64,000 bases of DNA from Druceiella hillmani (lineage: Eukaryota > Arthropoda > Insecta > Lepidoptera > Hepialidae). Shown here one piece after another: positions 48,957-61,439 of this stretch; the stretch's first letter is position 1; each line of letters begins with the position of its first letter. Under the pieces are notes generated by a model. The model saw only the letters and a list, made by a program, of their open reading frames with translations, was not told where the DNA came from and made no database searches. Location of the stretch: NCBI GenBank assembly GCA_039881145.1, contig JAYKKI010000009.1:6730501-6794500 (forward strand), written 5' to 3'. The translations under genes were made by a program, and so were the position numbers.

Positions 48957-49014
48957 TTTAGGTCTTGTTGCTGTGTAGCTCGCACCACTAATATGAACTA
49001 GTTCACCGTAATCG
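48957..49014 (-). pseudogene. Copy B exon 1 (non-coding leader)
   Basis: It aligns with 30809-30867 of the intact gene (GCGATTAC, CTACACAGCAA) and keeps a GTAAGT donor. Read as protein it extends an open frame from 49076, including a hydrophobic stretch LLLYVVTFLLI, but the intact gene has stops in that frame, so I treat it as leader. Confidence 0.6.
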
Positions 49015-50043
49015 CTTATCAACAAGAATGTGACAACGTATAGTAGCAATGCATTATGCATAATAACGTCCAACAATGTGTTGCTTATCTAAGCTGCATA
49101 AAAACAAATTAAATCAACCAAATCAACCAATTCTAAATTGTTACGAACCTTAGAATTTCATCCTATCCGGGAAGACATACCGTTCGCGTTTTTTTTAAGT
49201 TTACAGTGAATCGCTAAAAATTTAGCCAACGAAGTAGTTGAATGAAATGAGCATATAGATACAAATAAAATATATATTTTAAATTAGCATGTAAGTACTT
49301 ATGTATCGTGTAGCGGTGTGTCCTCCTTTACTGAACTATTTAACCACGCAAGTCAAAAATATTAAAAAGAACAAAAGTATAACTGTGTTCTTTGGAATAC
49401 TAAGAGACAAAAATATTTCAATCTTCTTCCTAATTAAGGACATACATATAATAATACAACAAGAAATTATTCATCTTCGACAATGCGTTCACAATCTTGG
49501 CCTGAAATATTATTTTTAATATTTTTTGCATGAGATAAAAATAACACGGTTTTTGGATATTAAAATATTTGGCACAAGTATTTGTAAATTATTGTGCAGT
49601 CACGTAACTGAGTACACGGTGTGTACTTATAATAAAAAAGTTCATGGATATTACGTAATATCTTCAAATCTTTCTAATTACTTGCGTATATGTTCACAAT
49701 AGCAAAACAAAGAAAACTAGAAAGATGAAAGATGAAAGATTAATTTAAATGGAAATCTTGTGGATCTTATATGTTTTTAAAATTTTAAAATAATTCTCTT
49801 TTGATTCCGTTTTCCTCAACATTAGTCAAAAGTTAACAATCCAATAATATTTATTCGATTTATATTTTGTTCCTTATTCGTCAATATTGAAATCTTTTTT
49901 TTTTAATAAATGGGAATTAATATAAGACTCAATTTCTTTCCTATGCTCCTTGAAATACAAGTTTAAAGTTCATTACACAAATGTTTTAAACATTTCTATA
50001 ATTAATAGTTTATATGAGGAAAAGCAAAGAAAAACATACTCAC

Positions 50044-50545
50044 AATTTTTCGACAAAAGAGTTACCTTTAACTTTTGGAACTTTAAACTACGCGAAACTG
50101 CAAACTTCATTAAAATTTGATTAGGGTTTTTTTGCGTGTGGGCATATCAACATTGAAGGGGGTGTATATTTCAAAAACCGTTGATTTCTTTTCCGTAGTT
50201 GACATAGATTTCTCCCTTTTTTATTTTTTATTGTGTCAATTTTCTACACCGATAGTATTTTAAAAAGATTTGTGAAAAAAATTTGGATCGATTAAATATT
50301 AAAGTATTTTTTGTTTCGTCAATATGTAAATTAATAAACATAAGGCAGTAAAATATTTTTTTATACGTATATCTAAGAATATTGTTGTAATAGGATGTGA
50401 CTTTCTATCGAAAGTAAATCTTTATTCTCGATCAAGTTGACGAGAATAAAAAATAAAACAGAAGTAGTCGCAGGATCGTCCATACAAGTTATTATATGCT
50501 ATTGCAAAGTGTAGTAATCATGGTTCATAATTCGGTTGTAACTTT
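50044..50545 (-). pseudogene. Copy B leader exon and 5' flank
   Basis: It aligns with 16443-16750 of copy D, including the GTGAGT donor (ending at 50043), GTTTAAAGTT at about 50080-50092, and ATTGCAAAGTGT at about 50502-50514. Homology to the D block ends near 50550 and resumes near 60700. Confidence 0.6.
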
Positions 50546-50549
50546 ATAC

Positions 50550-51949
50550 ATAACTTTATACATTAAACCCATTTCTTGAAAAACAATTTTTTTGTGTAAA
50601 TTTTTCGCGATGACTAAGATGCGCCCCCATACCTGCACGTAAATATGTTTTAAAATCACTCCAATATTATAATACGGTCTGCAGATTGTTTCGATAATTA
50701 AGGTATTTCCTAATTTCCTTTTTGAGACGTTTCTTCAGATTTGAAGAAAGTCTGGAGTTTACTCTTCCAATGTTATTAAAAATGGATAATCCTTTTAAAC
50801 ACCTAAGACAGATATGTTTAATTATCAGATCGGCGCTCTGTAGTCAATAACTTGAAGATTATATGTAAACATTGACATAGGGATATGCGACAACGTATGA
50901 GAACGTGTCTTGAAATGCATCAAAATAAAGTGGTTTTCAACGCCACATTGTGCAAAAAAACATATTATTGCAATACTTTCGCGATATGTCTTTTCATGTT
51001 CCATAAAGATGGGAAAATTATTATAGAAAGTATGCCAAAAATTTTCCTTACTTTGGGCCTAATCATCACTGAACCACTGTTATAACTGACCAAATATTAT
51101 TTTTTCTAATATCGTTCTTCACGTTAATGATGTAATATCAAACTTCAAAGTAAGGGTAAAATTTGGACTTACCTGTAGAAACAATAAAGGTTTTATGAGC
51201 TCGAGGAGCTCGAGGGAACAAACAACCTGATCGAAGCATGTTGTATTCTTCTTCAAAACAGAATCGACAAAAAATATTTAAGGAAGTTGCTGGAAACAAT
51301 TTTAAAAGTGCCTTGCAATAACATTTTTAATTATAAAATACCCTTGTCGGGCTTTCACCCTATCATCATAAAATATTTTCTTTTTAAATACGGTTAAAAT
51401 AAATACATACACTGGTATTACGAAATGAAAGTTACTTAGCAAGATCTTTTGCAGTTTTGCTAGCGACAAGATATGAAATGCTTACCATTGGACTAAAATA
51501 TTTTTATGAAATAATATACTTGTAAAAAATACGACGAATTGAATGAATGTTACACATTTTCTCATGGCTTAATAGAACAACCACGTTCCTTTAATTCTCT
51601 CATGGACTAACATGTGTTAGACCTGTGGAATACAAGAAAAGATAATCTAAATATCATCTGTCTTGTACAATGGTAGGGGATGTTAAATATTCTGTGGCGA
51701 AAATATTAATTAAACCATTTTATAAAACACAGTTCCACATGTAAAAAAAATACGTAAAAACTACGAATTGTTAGTTAAATTTAAAGTAAATATTGTATTA
51801 CGAATAATTATGCATTCCAACTGAAAAATTTAAAAAACGTGAGTAATGAAAATGTAATTTTTATTTTTACAACATGCAGTTGCAGAAATATTAACATTTT
51901 ATACTTTTATGTTCCAATAAGAAAAACTATAGCTATATATATAAATATA

Positions 51950-52028
<79 letters not shown>

Positions 52029-53270
52029 TCAATAAAATCTCAACACATAACAATGACACAATTAAGATAGAGAGAGACGTGTGTATTCATTCGTCACAAA
52101 AAAGATCATACTCTGATGCAACAGCTGCCAGGAGTTTAAACAATTGAATACCATAAAAAATTGGAGAATTTGAATGTAACTCGATTCTAGATATAGCAAA
52201 AAATTATTACTTCCTAAACCCAAGTAGTTATCGGGTGCAAAGAACGAGATTTTCTTAATAATTTATGGCATAAAATATTTGCATGATAATAATGTACTTT
52301 AACTTTGCTCGTCTTCTATGCTGTAACGTATGGTATCCCAGTACAAAAAATATCAAAGGAACGATTTTTGGACACGCTCAATCATCAGGCTGTATTCCTT
52401 TTCACGTGGGTTCCAAATGACAAAGTTGTCTTATGACTCGCTTCGCTCTAAAGGCATATATAATTGGTTAATTGACCTACCAAGGAAATATTCATACCCG
52501 AAAAGAGCGCACGCTTGACTGTCAGAATGTGATCAACCTAATAGCAAACATGGTCGACGAAATTGTCGAAAGTTCAATTCGAAATCTGTATTGCTCGTAA
52601 CAAATCTTGCTTTTACAGCTCCTATAGATGTCGCTATGTAATGCATAATCAACTAATTTAGCCGGAGCAAAGAGGATCACAATATGTAGATAATTACTTA
52701 TTTCAGAAGCATTGTCTTCCTTAGGTATAAGAGTTTTCCGAGTAATTTTTATCGTGAGTGACAGATGCTAGCTGACAGCGTCGTAGTATAACATGTTTTA
52801 AAGGTTCAATGAAAAGATCAGTGCATACTTTGATTATGTAGCCAGATAATCCGTCATGTCTTATTGATATCTTTGATAATGGATGAATAAATTTTTTTGG
52901 TGAAAAAATGTTAAAAGAAGTCCTGTTAGAAGACGTATTATATATCCATAAGTTGGAAGTGTAATTTCGTTGTGGTTCGCTTTTGTGTGTGCGCGTGCAA
53001 ATCTGTAAGCTTGTAATTCGAAATTTGAAAAAAATTAATATTTTAAATATAACATTCCGAAATGTTGAAAATTAAATGTGATAGTATAATATAACATAAA
53101 TACCACATTTTTAAAACTTTTTTGCAGGGTATGCTGAAACAGATGTTGAACGTAAAAGTTATATGTAATGGTGGTATCATTAATTGTTTTGTAAGAGTAA
53201 TCAGCCTTTTCACAGTAAAGTTGACAATAATCGCATGTAATCACCAGATTTAAACGTTTTTCATGTCATA
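50550..53270. other. No recognisable gene
   Basis: AT-rich DNA with a (TA)n array (51934-52025) and a short palindromic GAGCTCGAGGAGCTCGAGG at about 51198-51216. Open frames at 50885-51085 and 52330-52518 have no recognised domain. Confidence 0.45.
51934..52025. repeat. (TA)n microsatellite
   Basis: TA array with AAAT, AATAT and ACAT interruptions. Confidence 0.97.
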
Positions 53271-53287
53271 TAAATTAAGAATATGGT

Positions 53288-53502
53288 CCACAATTAAATG
53301 AAACTACGTTATGTAGTATTATTTCTACTTTCTTTAATTTCTTTACCACGACCTAGGTTTCGTTGTATTACAACATCTTCAGGTGGGATATTAGCAAAGA
53401 TCAATCTTTGCTATTAGCAAAGATCAATCTTTGCTACTACATAACGTAGTTTCATTTAATTGTGAATAATGAATTTCTACAAAATTGACGCCAAATATAT
53501 TC
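53288..53502 (+). mobile_element. Tailed-hairpin element, copy 2 (right arm mostly deleted)
   Basis: The left arm (53288-53387) matches copy 1; the centre carries GCAAAGATCAATCTTTGCTA repeated; of the right arm only about 28 bp remain (TACTACATAACGTAGTTTC and on, about 53438-53461). The tail then ends CGCCAAATATATTC at 53502. AAGAATATGGT is present at 53277-53287 and 53508-53518, a target-site duplication of about 11-12 bp. Confidence 0.85.
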
Positions 53503-53519
53503 AATATAAGAATATGGTA

Positions 53520-54460
53520 TTAAAATTAAGTATAGCATTTCATGTTATACGTTGTTAAAAATAAAATGACGTTCGAATTTGACATACTCGTATTTTATTG
53601 AAATGAAAGGCGAACACATATTTTAGAAAATATGCACAAATTTGTGAGTAATTAACAAGTCTATAATGTTTTATGAAAAAGGAGAATTTTAAATAAAAAA
53701 TGATTGAAATAAACAAAGGGCAATTGGGTGAGAAAACATTTTGTATTTATTTTTTTCTTTCAGACTGACTATGGTTATTCGAAATTAATCTAACACTAAC
53801 ATTGCATTGCAAGACAGCCTCATTATAATTTGACATATAATTACAAGCATAAAGAGAAAATAAAAATATTATGTTTAAAAATTAAATAGGAACACATTAA
53901 ATATGTTTTTTATTTTTATGTAAACACAAATATTAATAATAAAATGAACGGTTAATCTATATGTTCAACATGTACATCAAGGAACTGGTCTTAAAAATAT
54001 TTATTTATAAAATCTGCTCTTGCAGCTGTATATATATACATATTTCAGATCTTTAGCTGCATTATGCATTTCTATCTGTTACATGAACTATTATGCGTTC
54101 GGAATAACCTGTGTGTTAATTTCACTTAACCTGTATTTTGATTTAAAATATTTTTCACTAAATTTGAAATTATCTCTTTACTTTTTAGAGTAGCAATGGT
54201 AGGATACGCCTTGGTTTATATATTTTTGTGTTATTTATTGACAAGGTCAATATAGGGCGATGTTAAACTGATTAAAAAATCTAGGGAAGGAATTAAAAAC
54301 AAATAGATATAATTTGTTTTTATTTTTGCTTGTTTTAATAAAAAAAATTTTGAAGTTACAGATATTAAAATAAGTATTATTTAAATTCTTGTTGGTTCAG
54401 TCGGTTAATTTTGCTGGGTGAAAATTTTATTCCCTTCCTTAATATTTACTTTTTAATCAT
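53520..54460. other. No recognisable gene
   Basis: AT-rich spacer between two tailed-hairpin copies. Nothing recognised. Confidence 0.45.
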
Positions 54461-54470
54461 CTGTTAATAT

Positions 54471-54596
54471 ACAATTAAATGAAACTACGTGATGTAGTAT
54501 TATTTCTAGTTTCTTTAAGTTCTTTACCACGACCTAGGTTTCGTTGTATTACATCTTTAGGTGGGCTATTAGCAAAGATTAACGCCAAATATATTC
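54471..54596 (+). mobile_element. Tailed-hairpin element, copy 3 (one arm plus tail)
   Basis: It begins ACAATTAAATGAAAC, keeps the left arm through CGACCTAGGTTTCG and GGTGGGCTATTAGC, then jumps directly to ATTAACGCCAAATATATTC. The right arm and part of the tail are deleted. Flanks carry CATCTGTTAATA (about 54458-54469) and CATTTGTTAATA (54599-54610), a 12-bp duplication with one mismatch. Confidence 0.82.
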
Positions 54597-54699
54597 AACA
54601 TTTGTTAATAACTAAAAAGCATAAATCAATGACCTTTTTAAAAAGAATTTACTAAGTTGTTAGAATAAAATATTTTCACCATACTGGTTTTTTTTCATT

Positions 54700-55060
54700 A
54701 CAATAAGTTGTAATCTTTGGAAGACACCCGAAGCGACAAGTTAGCGCGCATTAAACTTGCCAATTTTTTCGGGATTATTTCGTGCTTCTGAAATGCTATA
54801 GGATCTCCCCAAACGCTTTTGACCGCGTACAGAAGGAGCATTTCGTACGACCTTTTGGTTTCATTTGAAGCAAAGTTTTAAGTTAAAAAAAAAGATGTTT
54901 TAATTTCATAAAGAATTTTAAAAGAAATTTAGAACATTAAAAGTGCTCTCGCTTCAAGAAATGAGCAAATTGGCAGGCAATATCTATCAGATAAAGCTTC
55001 CTATCCATAGGAGATCCTATGGAATTCTTGTTCTGCATCCATAGATTAAAAGAAATACAT
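54700..55060. other. Unassigned GC-richer segment
   Basis: A patch less AT-rich than its surroundings. On plus, from about 54720, a frame reads DTRSDKLARIKLANFF, a stop, then NAIGSPQTLLTAYRRSISYD before stopping at about 54885. It looks like eroded coding sequence but I do not recognise the family. Confidence 0.25.
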
Positions 55061-55504
55061 CTTAAACTTTCAGGTAAAACCTTCGAAGAAAGAAAGAGAC
55101 ACCAATACAAAAACAACTTTTCAACCAGGCATTTTTTTATGTGCGTGATGTTATATTAATAAAAATATTTAGTTTGAAGTCTTTCAAAGTAACGGTAGAG
55201 TTACCGCCATTATTTACTGTGAACCTCTGAGAAAAGTTTCCGCTAAACTTCTCATACATAAAAGCTGTGAGTAATGAGTCCCATATATAAAAGTAGTTTT
55301 TTTATATAGCACGCCCAAACCCAAATACAAAAAATGATGTTTGAAAAAGTTTTTCATTTGAATATACTATGCTTCCTTAGCCACTGTACTTTCAGACCGT
55401 CACAGGCCGCCATTAACTATCGTTTATTTTATCTGGTGTCTAGGTATTTACGTGCGCACAAAAAATTAAAGACCTAGACCATCTTAGAGTTAAACTTATG
55501 CAAT

Positions 55505-56110
55505 TTTTTAATTAAAAACTTAAAGGACAGGATACTTCGAATAAAAGAAATTTGATATCTGCATAGATGCTGGCGGCTAGTGACATATGACAATTGTGTT
55601 TACATAGCTGGAGATTAATGATAATACATATATAAAAAAATAAAAGACATTAAGAAAAGAGGATGTTTGTTTAATAGCGGCCAATAATAAATATCACAAT
55701 AATATGTGGTCTATGAGATAACCTTGATTAATACGTAAAATCACAAGCGGGTTTAGATACGAGTAAGAGAAGGATTAAAAAAGTAGTTTTTTTAATTAAA
55801 AACTTGAAATACATTTGAATAAAATAAATTTGATCTCTGCATAGACGCTGGCGGGTAGTGACATATGACAATTGTATTTACATAACTGGAGATTAATGAT
55901 AATAATTATTCACAATTAACGCCAAATATATTCGATAATAATTATATTAAAAAAATAAATGACATTAAAAAAAGAGGATGTGTGTTTAATAGCGGCCAAT
56001 AATAAATATCACAATTCATAATATGTGTTCTATGATGATATGTGTATATATGTAAAATCACATGCGGGTTTAGATACAAGTAAGACAAGGATTAAATAAG
56101 TAGTATATAA
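55505..56110. repeat. Two-copy tandem duplication, about 285-bp unit
   Basis: The unit runs from TTTTTAATTAAAAACTT (55505 and 55788) through GCATAGAYGCTGGCGG, GACATATGACAATTGT, TTTAATAGCGGCCAATAATA and GGGTTTAGATAC. The second copy differs by substitutions and by a 36-bp insertion containing the 24-bp tailed-hairpin relic plus one target duplication. Confidence 0.92.
55910..55933 (+). mobile_element. Tailed-hairpin element relic, termini only (24 bp)
   Basis: It consists of the element start (CACAATTAA) fused to its 3' end (AACGCCAAATATATTC), flanked by GATAATAATTAT on both sides (55898-55909 and 55934-55945). The paralogous tandem copy at about 55617-55630 has GATAATACATATA with no insert, giving an empty site. 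Confidence 0.8.
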
Positions 56111-56530
56111 GGTTTTTAAATGTACGTACAAGATAAAGTCATGATTTATGAATTTTGTTTGCCGCTATTAGACCTAATTTAAATTTATAAAATGTATTCT
56201 ATGAGATAATCTTGATTAATTTGTAAAATCAAATGCGGATTTAGATACGAGTAAGACAAGGTTTAAAAAAGTAGTATATAAGGTTTTGTAAATGTACGTA
56301 CAAGATAACGTCGTAATTTATGAACTTTTTTCGCCGTTATTAGACTTAATTTAAATTCATAAAATGTATTCTATGAGATATCCTTGATTAATATGTAGAA
56401 TCACATGTGGGTTTAGATACGAGTGAGACAACGATTTAAAAAGTAGTATATAAGGTTTTTTAAATGTACGTACGAGATAAAGTCATGATTTATGAAATTT
56501 TTTTGCCGCTATTAAACTTAATTTATATTG
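56029..56530. repeat. About 172-bp tandem repeat, three copies
   Basis: Units begin with CTATGAGATA-type sequence near 56029, 56199 and 56371 and contain TTAGATACGAGTAAGAC, AGTAGTATATAAGG, AATGTACGTACAAGATAA and GCCGCTATTA. The same GAGATAAC ... TTTAGATACGAG segment is also the right part of the 285-bp unit, so both repeats derive from one sequence. Confidence 0.9.
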
Positions 56531-57448
56531 GAATTAAAACTGTATAAGATGTATCAGTATTTTCTTATCTTCATACATAAGGTAGTAAATTTATTTTCCT
56601 TTATATATACGCTGCATACTTCGACATTGAAATTATTATATTTTCTTTTTCCTATATTTGCTTTTCTCATATTTATAAACGTTTTGTCTACCTTTGGTCG
56701 AAATCTAATATTAACGACGGAAACGATTAAGCGAATATTTTACCTGATTGCACAATTTATTTGGAATCTAAATATGAAACTTGATATTCTGGATAGAATA
56801 TGAATTATATTAACATTTTTTTTTATATATTACTAGTTCTTAAAAACCCACCTAATTACTACAAAAAGTTAGAACAAATGGCAAAGTATGTAGGTTTCTT
56901 TTTAAATCGTCGCATTTCCAGACTTAATAAAACAAACAAAAATGTCCATATTCTTATGTTAAATAAAGCTGAGAAAACCAAAACGTCTTCATTTTTAAAC
57001 TTTTTTTTAAACTATTCTAGAATTATTAGGTCAAAAGGGCCTCATTTTTATCCTTGCAATCCATAATAAACAGCAAAATTATACGATTGGATTAACCTAA
57101 TAAAAACCTTATTTCAAAATTTTAAAAAATCCACTTAAATTTCAGCCTCTGCTTGACTTATATTTATTATAAGCCCTTCTATTTTTATATCCATTTGCGC
57201 TATCCTGCTAAAAATAATTTTAATCTCTGTCATGATATTCTTTCGATTTTTGTTATATTAATTTCGTTTTTTTTAAATCATATCCTGTTTTATTAATTCT
57301 AAAATTTATAGTAATTCTCCAACGCAATATTAACTTAAAGAGTATAATATTACATGTGTATAATTAGTTCTAAGTTCTCGTTTATATTGAACAATTTATT
57401 TTTTCCTTCATTTGTTTTATTTGTTGTATATGGACTATTTTGGTGCTT
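56531..57448. other. AT-rich stretch with two overlapping open frames of doubtful status
   Basis: Plus-strand frames 56528-56803 (91 codons, hydrophobic, F/L/I-rich) and 56800-57066 (88 codons, K/N-rich) overlap by ATGA. No motif is recognised and the residues are those expected of AT-rich DNA. Not called as genes. Confidence 0.3.
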
Positions 57449-57731
57449 GCACACACGCCCGCGCACTCGCTCCCAAACGCAAATCCGTATGCTCATGCAC
57501 ACACACACAAATGTGCACGCACACACACATACAAACACACACAGGTGTGCACACGCATATCCGTTATATATACACGCACACACGCAGGCATGCACGCACA
57601 CACACACGCACGCACACACTCACATTCAATGCACAAGCGCACACGCATGCACGCACTCACGCATGAACGCACACTCACAAGTATGTGAACGCGCCGCACG
57701 CGCGACGCACACGCGCACGCGCTCGTGCACA
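57449..57731. repeat. Long CA/CGCA low-complexity array
   Basis: About 280 bp of CACACA, CACGCA, GCACAC and CGCACG units, GC-rich compared with everything around it. It yields overlapping 80-130-codon frames on both strands made of H, T, A, R or C and V, which are artefacts. Confidence 0.95.
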
Positions 57732-58585
57732 CATATTGCCTAAAAACATTTCTTTGCAAATCTATTAATTTTTTCTGAGCTAGAAAAGTTAATTTTTCCT
57801 TAAGTTAGAAAACGTTATATGAATTTGTCTCGGTATTGTGTTTTATTATGTTTCCTGTAAAATTCAATATAGTTTCCATAACAATCTTTGTACATGCATT
57901 CTTATGTTAATGGTTTGCCGCTACTTCTGAATCTCTAACTCAATTTCCCTTTCTTTAGATGTTCCGTAAAAAGTCGATTTCTTTATATCTTCATCATCTA
58001 ATTTTATCTACCCCATCTAATTTCATTGACTTACCTTGGCAAGTTTATTTTGGTTATCACTTGATTTATTTTTAGAATTGTCATCTTTTTTGGGAATATT
58101 TATTGACATGTAAGTTTCATTTTAATTTAGACACTACTTTTATTTTTGTGCTAAAAACAACAACGATTAAACAAAATAATTAAAAAAAAATCCTGTTTAT
58201 AACAATTAAAAAGCAATATTTATTATTTACTTTAGGTTTTATTACAGTATTCAAAAAAATATGCTTAGTGTTAATTAAGTGATCAATTAACTATATATTT
58301 CTGAAATTACTTAAGCGTCTTACGTAATAAATTTTTTTAAATTTGCTAATTTAATCTTATAATCAATTATATAATGAAAAGGTAATAATTATAAACAATA
58401 AATAATATGTATTTTGGTCACTAAATCTTCTCCATTTGAAATATAGATTTATTGGAAATTTTAATTAATTCCAGTATTTCAACTAAAAGCGATCTCTCTT
58501 GTTGCGTTATGTAATTACTGCTATTTTAAAATATGATTTTATTTTGTTTTGAGGGAATGTCCAACCGCTGTTGCAAATAATTTTT

Positions 58586-58677
58586 CGATCATTAATTGTA
58601 GCTCAAATAATTACAATATAATACTACTTGTTGAATTAGCATTTTATTGTAATTATTTTAGCTATAATTAATGATCG
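58586..58677. repeat. Inverted repeat with about 33-bp arms
   Basis: CGATCATTAATTGTAGC at 58586-58602 and GCTATAATTAATGATCG at 58661-58677 are near-complementary. Pairing continues inward through TAATTACAATA to a loop of about 25 bases; a few mismatches and a small indel. Confidence 0.85.
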
Positions 58678-59396
58678 ATTCAAATCCATACAGTTAATTT
58701 TCAACAGGTGGCAGCTCTGGACTTTTGTTTAGAAATCAGTAAGTAAGAAATATGAGTCAAAAATGTATGTCAAAACGTTTTTCATTTTGTGAATAGAAAT
58801 GAATATATTCATTACAAATAAAATTTTCATAATTCTTCAATGAAAAAAAAATTGTTTACTTCCTTATTTATTACGCAATTAAAATGAAGAAAATTATTTT
58901 TTAATAAGTTTATTTTGATTCCCAGACGGAATAATTTCAAAATCAAATAGAGCGCAATAAAAATATATGCAGCGCTTAATTGTTTAAAAACAGTTTGGGA
59001 AGTCTAAAATAATTTCATAAAAATGCTAATGTACCATGATTCTGTGGTGACGTGTTATTTAAGAACTTCGTTGGCTTACAAATTTATGATCTAGAGCTGG
59101 TGTAAATGATGTAAAGTTTCAGCGAAAATCACCGTGTAATAAATCTGTTATAAATCACAGCTTCATGAATGCCATCAAGGGATTCAGGTCTATTTATGAA
59201 CATTTGTTATTATAGATACACATAGTACACATAGTACACATTTATTATTATAGATACACATAGATACACATGTAGTAGACACATGATAAAAGTTTCCCTA
59301 ATTACTTATTTTTCGCTTAAAAATCTTTCGCATGTGCACCAAATTTGTTTTCTTTAAAAGTAACTGAAATTAATTTGTAGCTCATTAAAATAAAAG

Positions 59397-59455
59397 AAAA
59401 ATAATTAAGCACACATGTAACGCTATGAGCGTTACATGCGTGCTTAATTATTTTT
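59397..59455. repeat. Near-perfect hairpin, 28-bp arms
   Basis: AAAAATAATTAAGCACACAT (59397-59416) and GTAACGC pair with GCGTTACATG and CGTGCTTAATTATTTTT up to 59455, with one mismatch and a three-base loop (TAT/ATG region). Resembles a small cruciform-forming or solo terminal-repeat relic. Confidence 0.9.
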
Positions 59456-60966
59456 GAAAAATTCTACAGACAATATACATAAGTGAAAAGGAGGCGACAT
59501 GTAAATTTCGTATTTAAGCTTAAATTATTGATAAACAATCGAGACTTTAAATCTATATTGTATGCTAACTTATTTTGATCGGTCACTTTCAAGCAAGCAC
59601 ATAAAAGCATGTTAAATATTATCAAATATTTGGTTGAAAATGGCTTAAGGTTAACATTAGAATATCTGCTAGAAAACAATAAAATGTGCTCTTTCTATTA
59701 ATAATATTTTATGATTTTCAACTCGTAACTTAAGTGCTACGTTATCCGAATAATATCTTAAAATAAGCGTAAAATACTGGTAAGAGCTAAATTTATAATA
59801 TCTCCACTAAAGTGTTTTTGTATTGAGGGTCTTTTTAATAGATTATGATATCTGCTGAACATATTATTTCATAAGTGTAAATACTTCTAACTTTTTAGCT
59901 CCGGAAATTGCTAGAAATTTATTATCAATGCCCTTTTTAAAAGCTGTTCCTTTTTCAGTAACTTAATTCATTTATGTTTTTCCGTCTCATTTTCGCAGCA
60001 GATTGAATAACTTTTCTAATTACATACACACGTGTGAAAAATATTTTAAAAGTAATCTAAAAAATATTTTCCATGCTTAGCATCTAATAGAGAAACAAAG
60101 TTTTTTAAGCGCAAAATTTATATTTCACAAGACCTATCTATACTAGCTACTGATTAGGTTTCTAAAATAAAATTCAGGTCTCGGTTAGCTTAAACATGAT
60201 GCCGATATGTCACCTCTTTCATAACATTTTATAACAGAATTAATTCAGAAGAAAACTTTTGTTAGTTTTTCGTGATTTCTGTTAAGTAAGAGTGCATCAA
60301 CAATTATAATCGTTCTAGCGAGCATTTGACCGGCTTTAATTTATTATTCATGGTTGTACGTATTTTGATGATGTTATAATAAAATTAGTATGGAATTTAT
60401 AAAATTACTTTACGCTAAAGTTGAGTAAAATTGCTTGAACTTTGTTAAAATTTAAATCCACGAAAGTACATTGTATATAATAGGAATGTCAATAAAAGGT
60501 AACACCTTAAGTAATATAGAACTATTTTCAATTACGATAAATTTCAATATACTATAAATTAAATTATGTATTAAACTTTTAATTTCATATTTTTTACCTT
60601 ATTTTTTGTGATATTTATTTCGATAATAGATTTTGTAAAACTTCGAAATTTGAAATAATTATTTATTGAATGGAAAATTAATGAAGGAAAATGATAAAGT
60701 ATTTACATATAATATACTTATTTTCATTTGTATACTACTAATCAAATAATGTAAAATCGTTTAAATGAAATAAAATTCAGAGATGATGATCAGAGGGTTC
60801 TTGTTTTACACATTATCGGTTCTGTTTGTATCAGCTGTTGCTATTGTTTATAAATATATCAAACACTACAAAATATGTTACATAAATTACAAAATAACGT
60901 CAGAAAGTATCTTACATAAAATATTTTTAACACAATTATATTTTAATTTTTACAGCTCCACATTTA

Positions 60967-61090
60967 TCATTCTATATTCAGAGAGCAGAATGAACCTTGC
61001 ATTCTCTGTAATTCCTCCGACAAAGCACCGCCGATGCCGACTCTCTCATTTTCATCACGTTCCAACAGGTATACCTTCACAACACCATTA
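60967..61090 (-). pseudogene. CRAL-TRIO pseudogene copy E, exon 6
   Basis: On minus it reads VVKVYLLERDENERVGIGGA, then LSEELQRMQGSFCSLNIE and a TGA at 60967-60969. It aligns with VVKNMFERRD...ESKRVGVGSAMSKELQGMQGSFRTLNID but lacks about 14 codons in the middle, and the acceptor AG is changed. It is the least damaged of the dead copies. Confidence 0.85.
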
Positions 61091-61439
61091 GAAGGATGAA
61101 TATTTTTTTTGTTATAATATTCTCTAAAATTAAAGTAAGGTCGTAAGAAAGCTACAAATAGAGAGGAGTTGCGAATTTAATTTAGAATGTAACAATATTG
61201 CAATTATTTTAAATAAAATCCTATTCTTTTCGGAAAGTATTCCAATAGTTGCGTGACATTCCCTATACTGCTTTAAGGTATTTTGTTAGGTGAAGTTGTC
61301 TTCGTAATAAAATGGTAGAAAATAATGTGTCGCGTTTTAGTTCAGTTTTAGTATATAAACCTGTCACATAAAACCTACTGGAGGATAAATTCTAGGCGTA
61401 TGTGAACTTTTTTAAGAATTTGCTTTCACTTTTTAACAA

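Larger units (their letters stand above)
57732..60700. other. No recognisable gene; two small hairpins
   Basis: AT-rich DNA between the CA array and the start of homology to the C block. Contains the hairpins at 58586-58677 and 59397-59455 and a small tandem of GATACACATAGTACACAT units at 59215-59275. Confidence 0.45.

Noticed and set aside
48894..49076. Possible small secreted protein (hydrophobic N-terminus followed by GELVHISGASYTATRP)
   Set aside because: It overlaps the leader exon conserved with the intact gene, where the same frame has stops; differences between copies are not protein-conserving.
56528..57066. Two frames overlapping by ATGA, resembling a bacterial gene pair or an endosymbiont insertion
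   Set aside because: Residues are those of AT-rich chance (F, L, I, N, K), there is no ribosome-binding context or known motif, and the flanks are ordinary eukaryotic repeats.
57350..57759. Overlapping 80-130-codon frames on both strands in the CA array (also 21466-21927 and 61686-62025)
   Set aside because: H/T/A/R or C/V/M-rich peptides produced by the low-complexity repeat on every frame.
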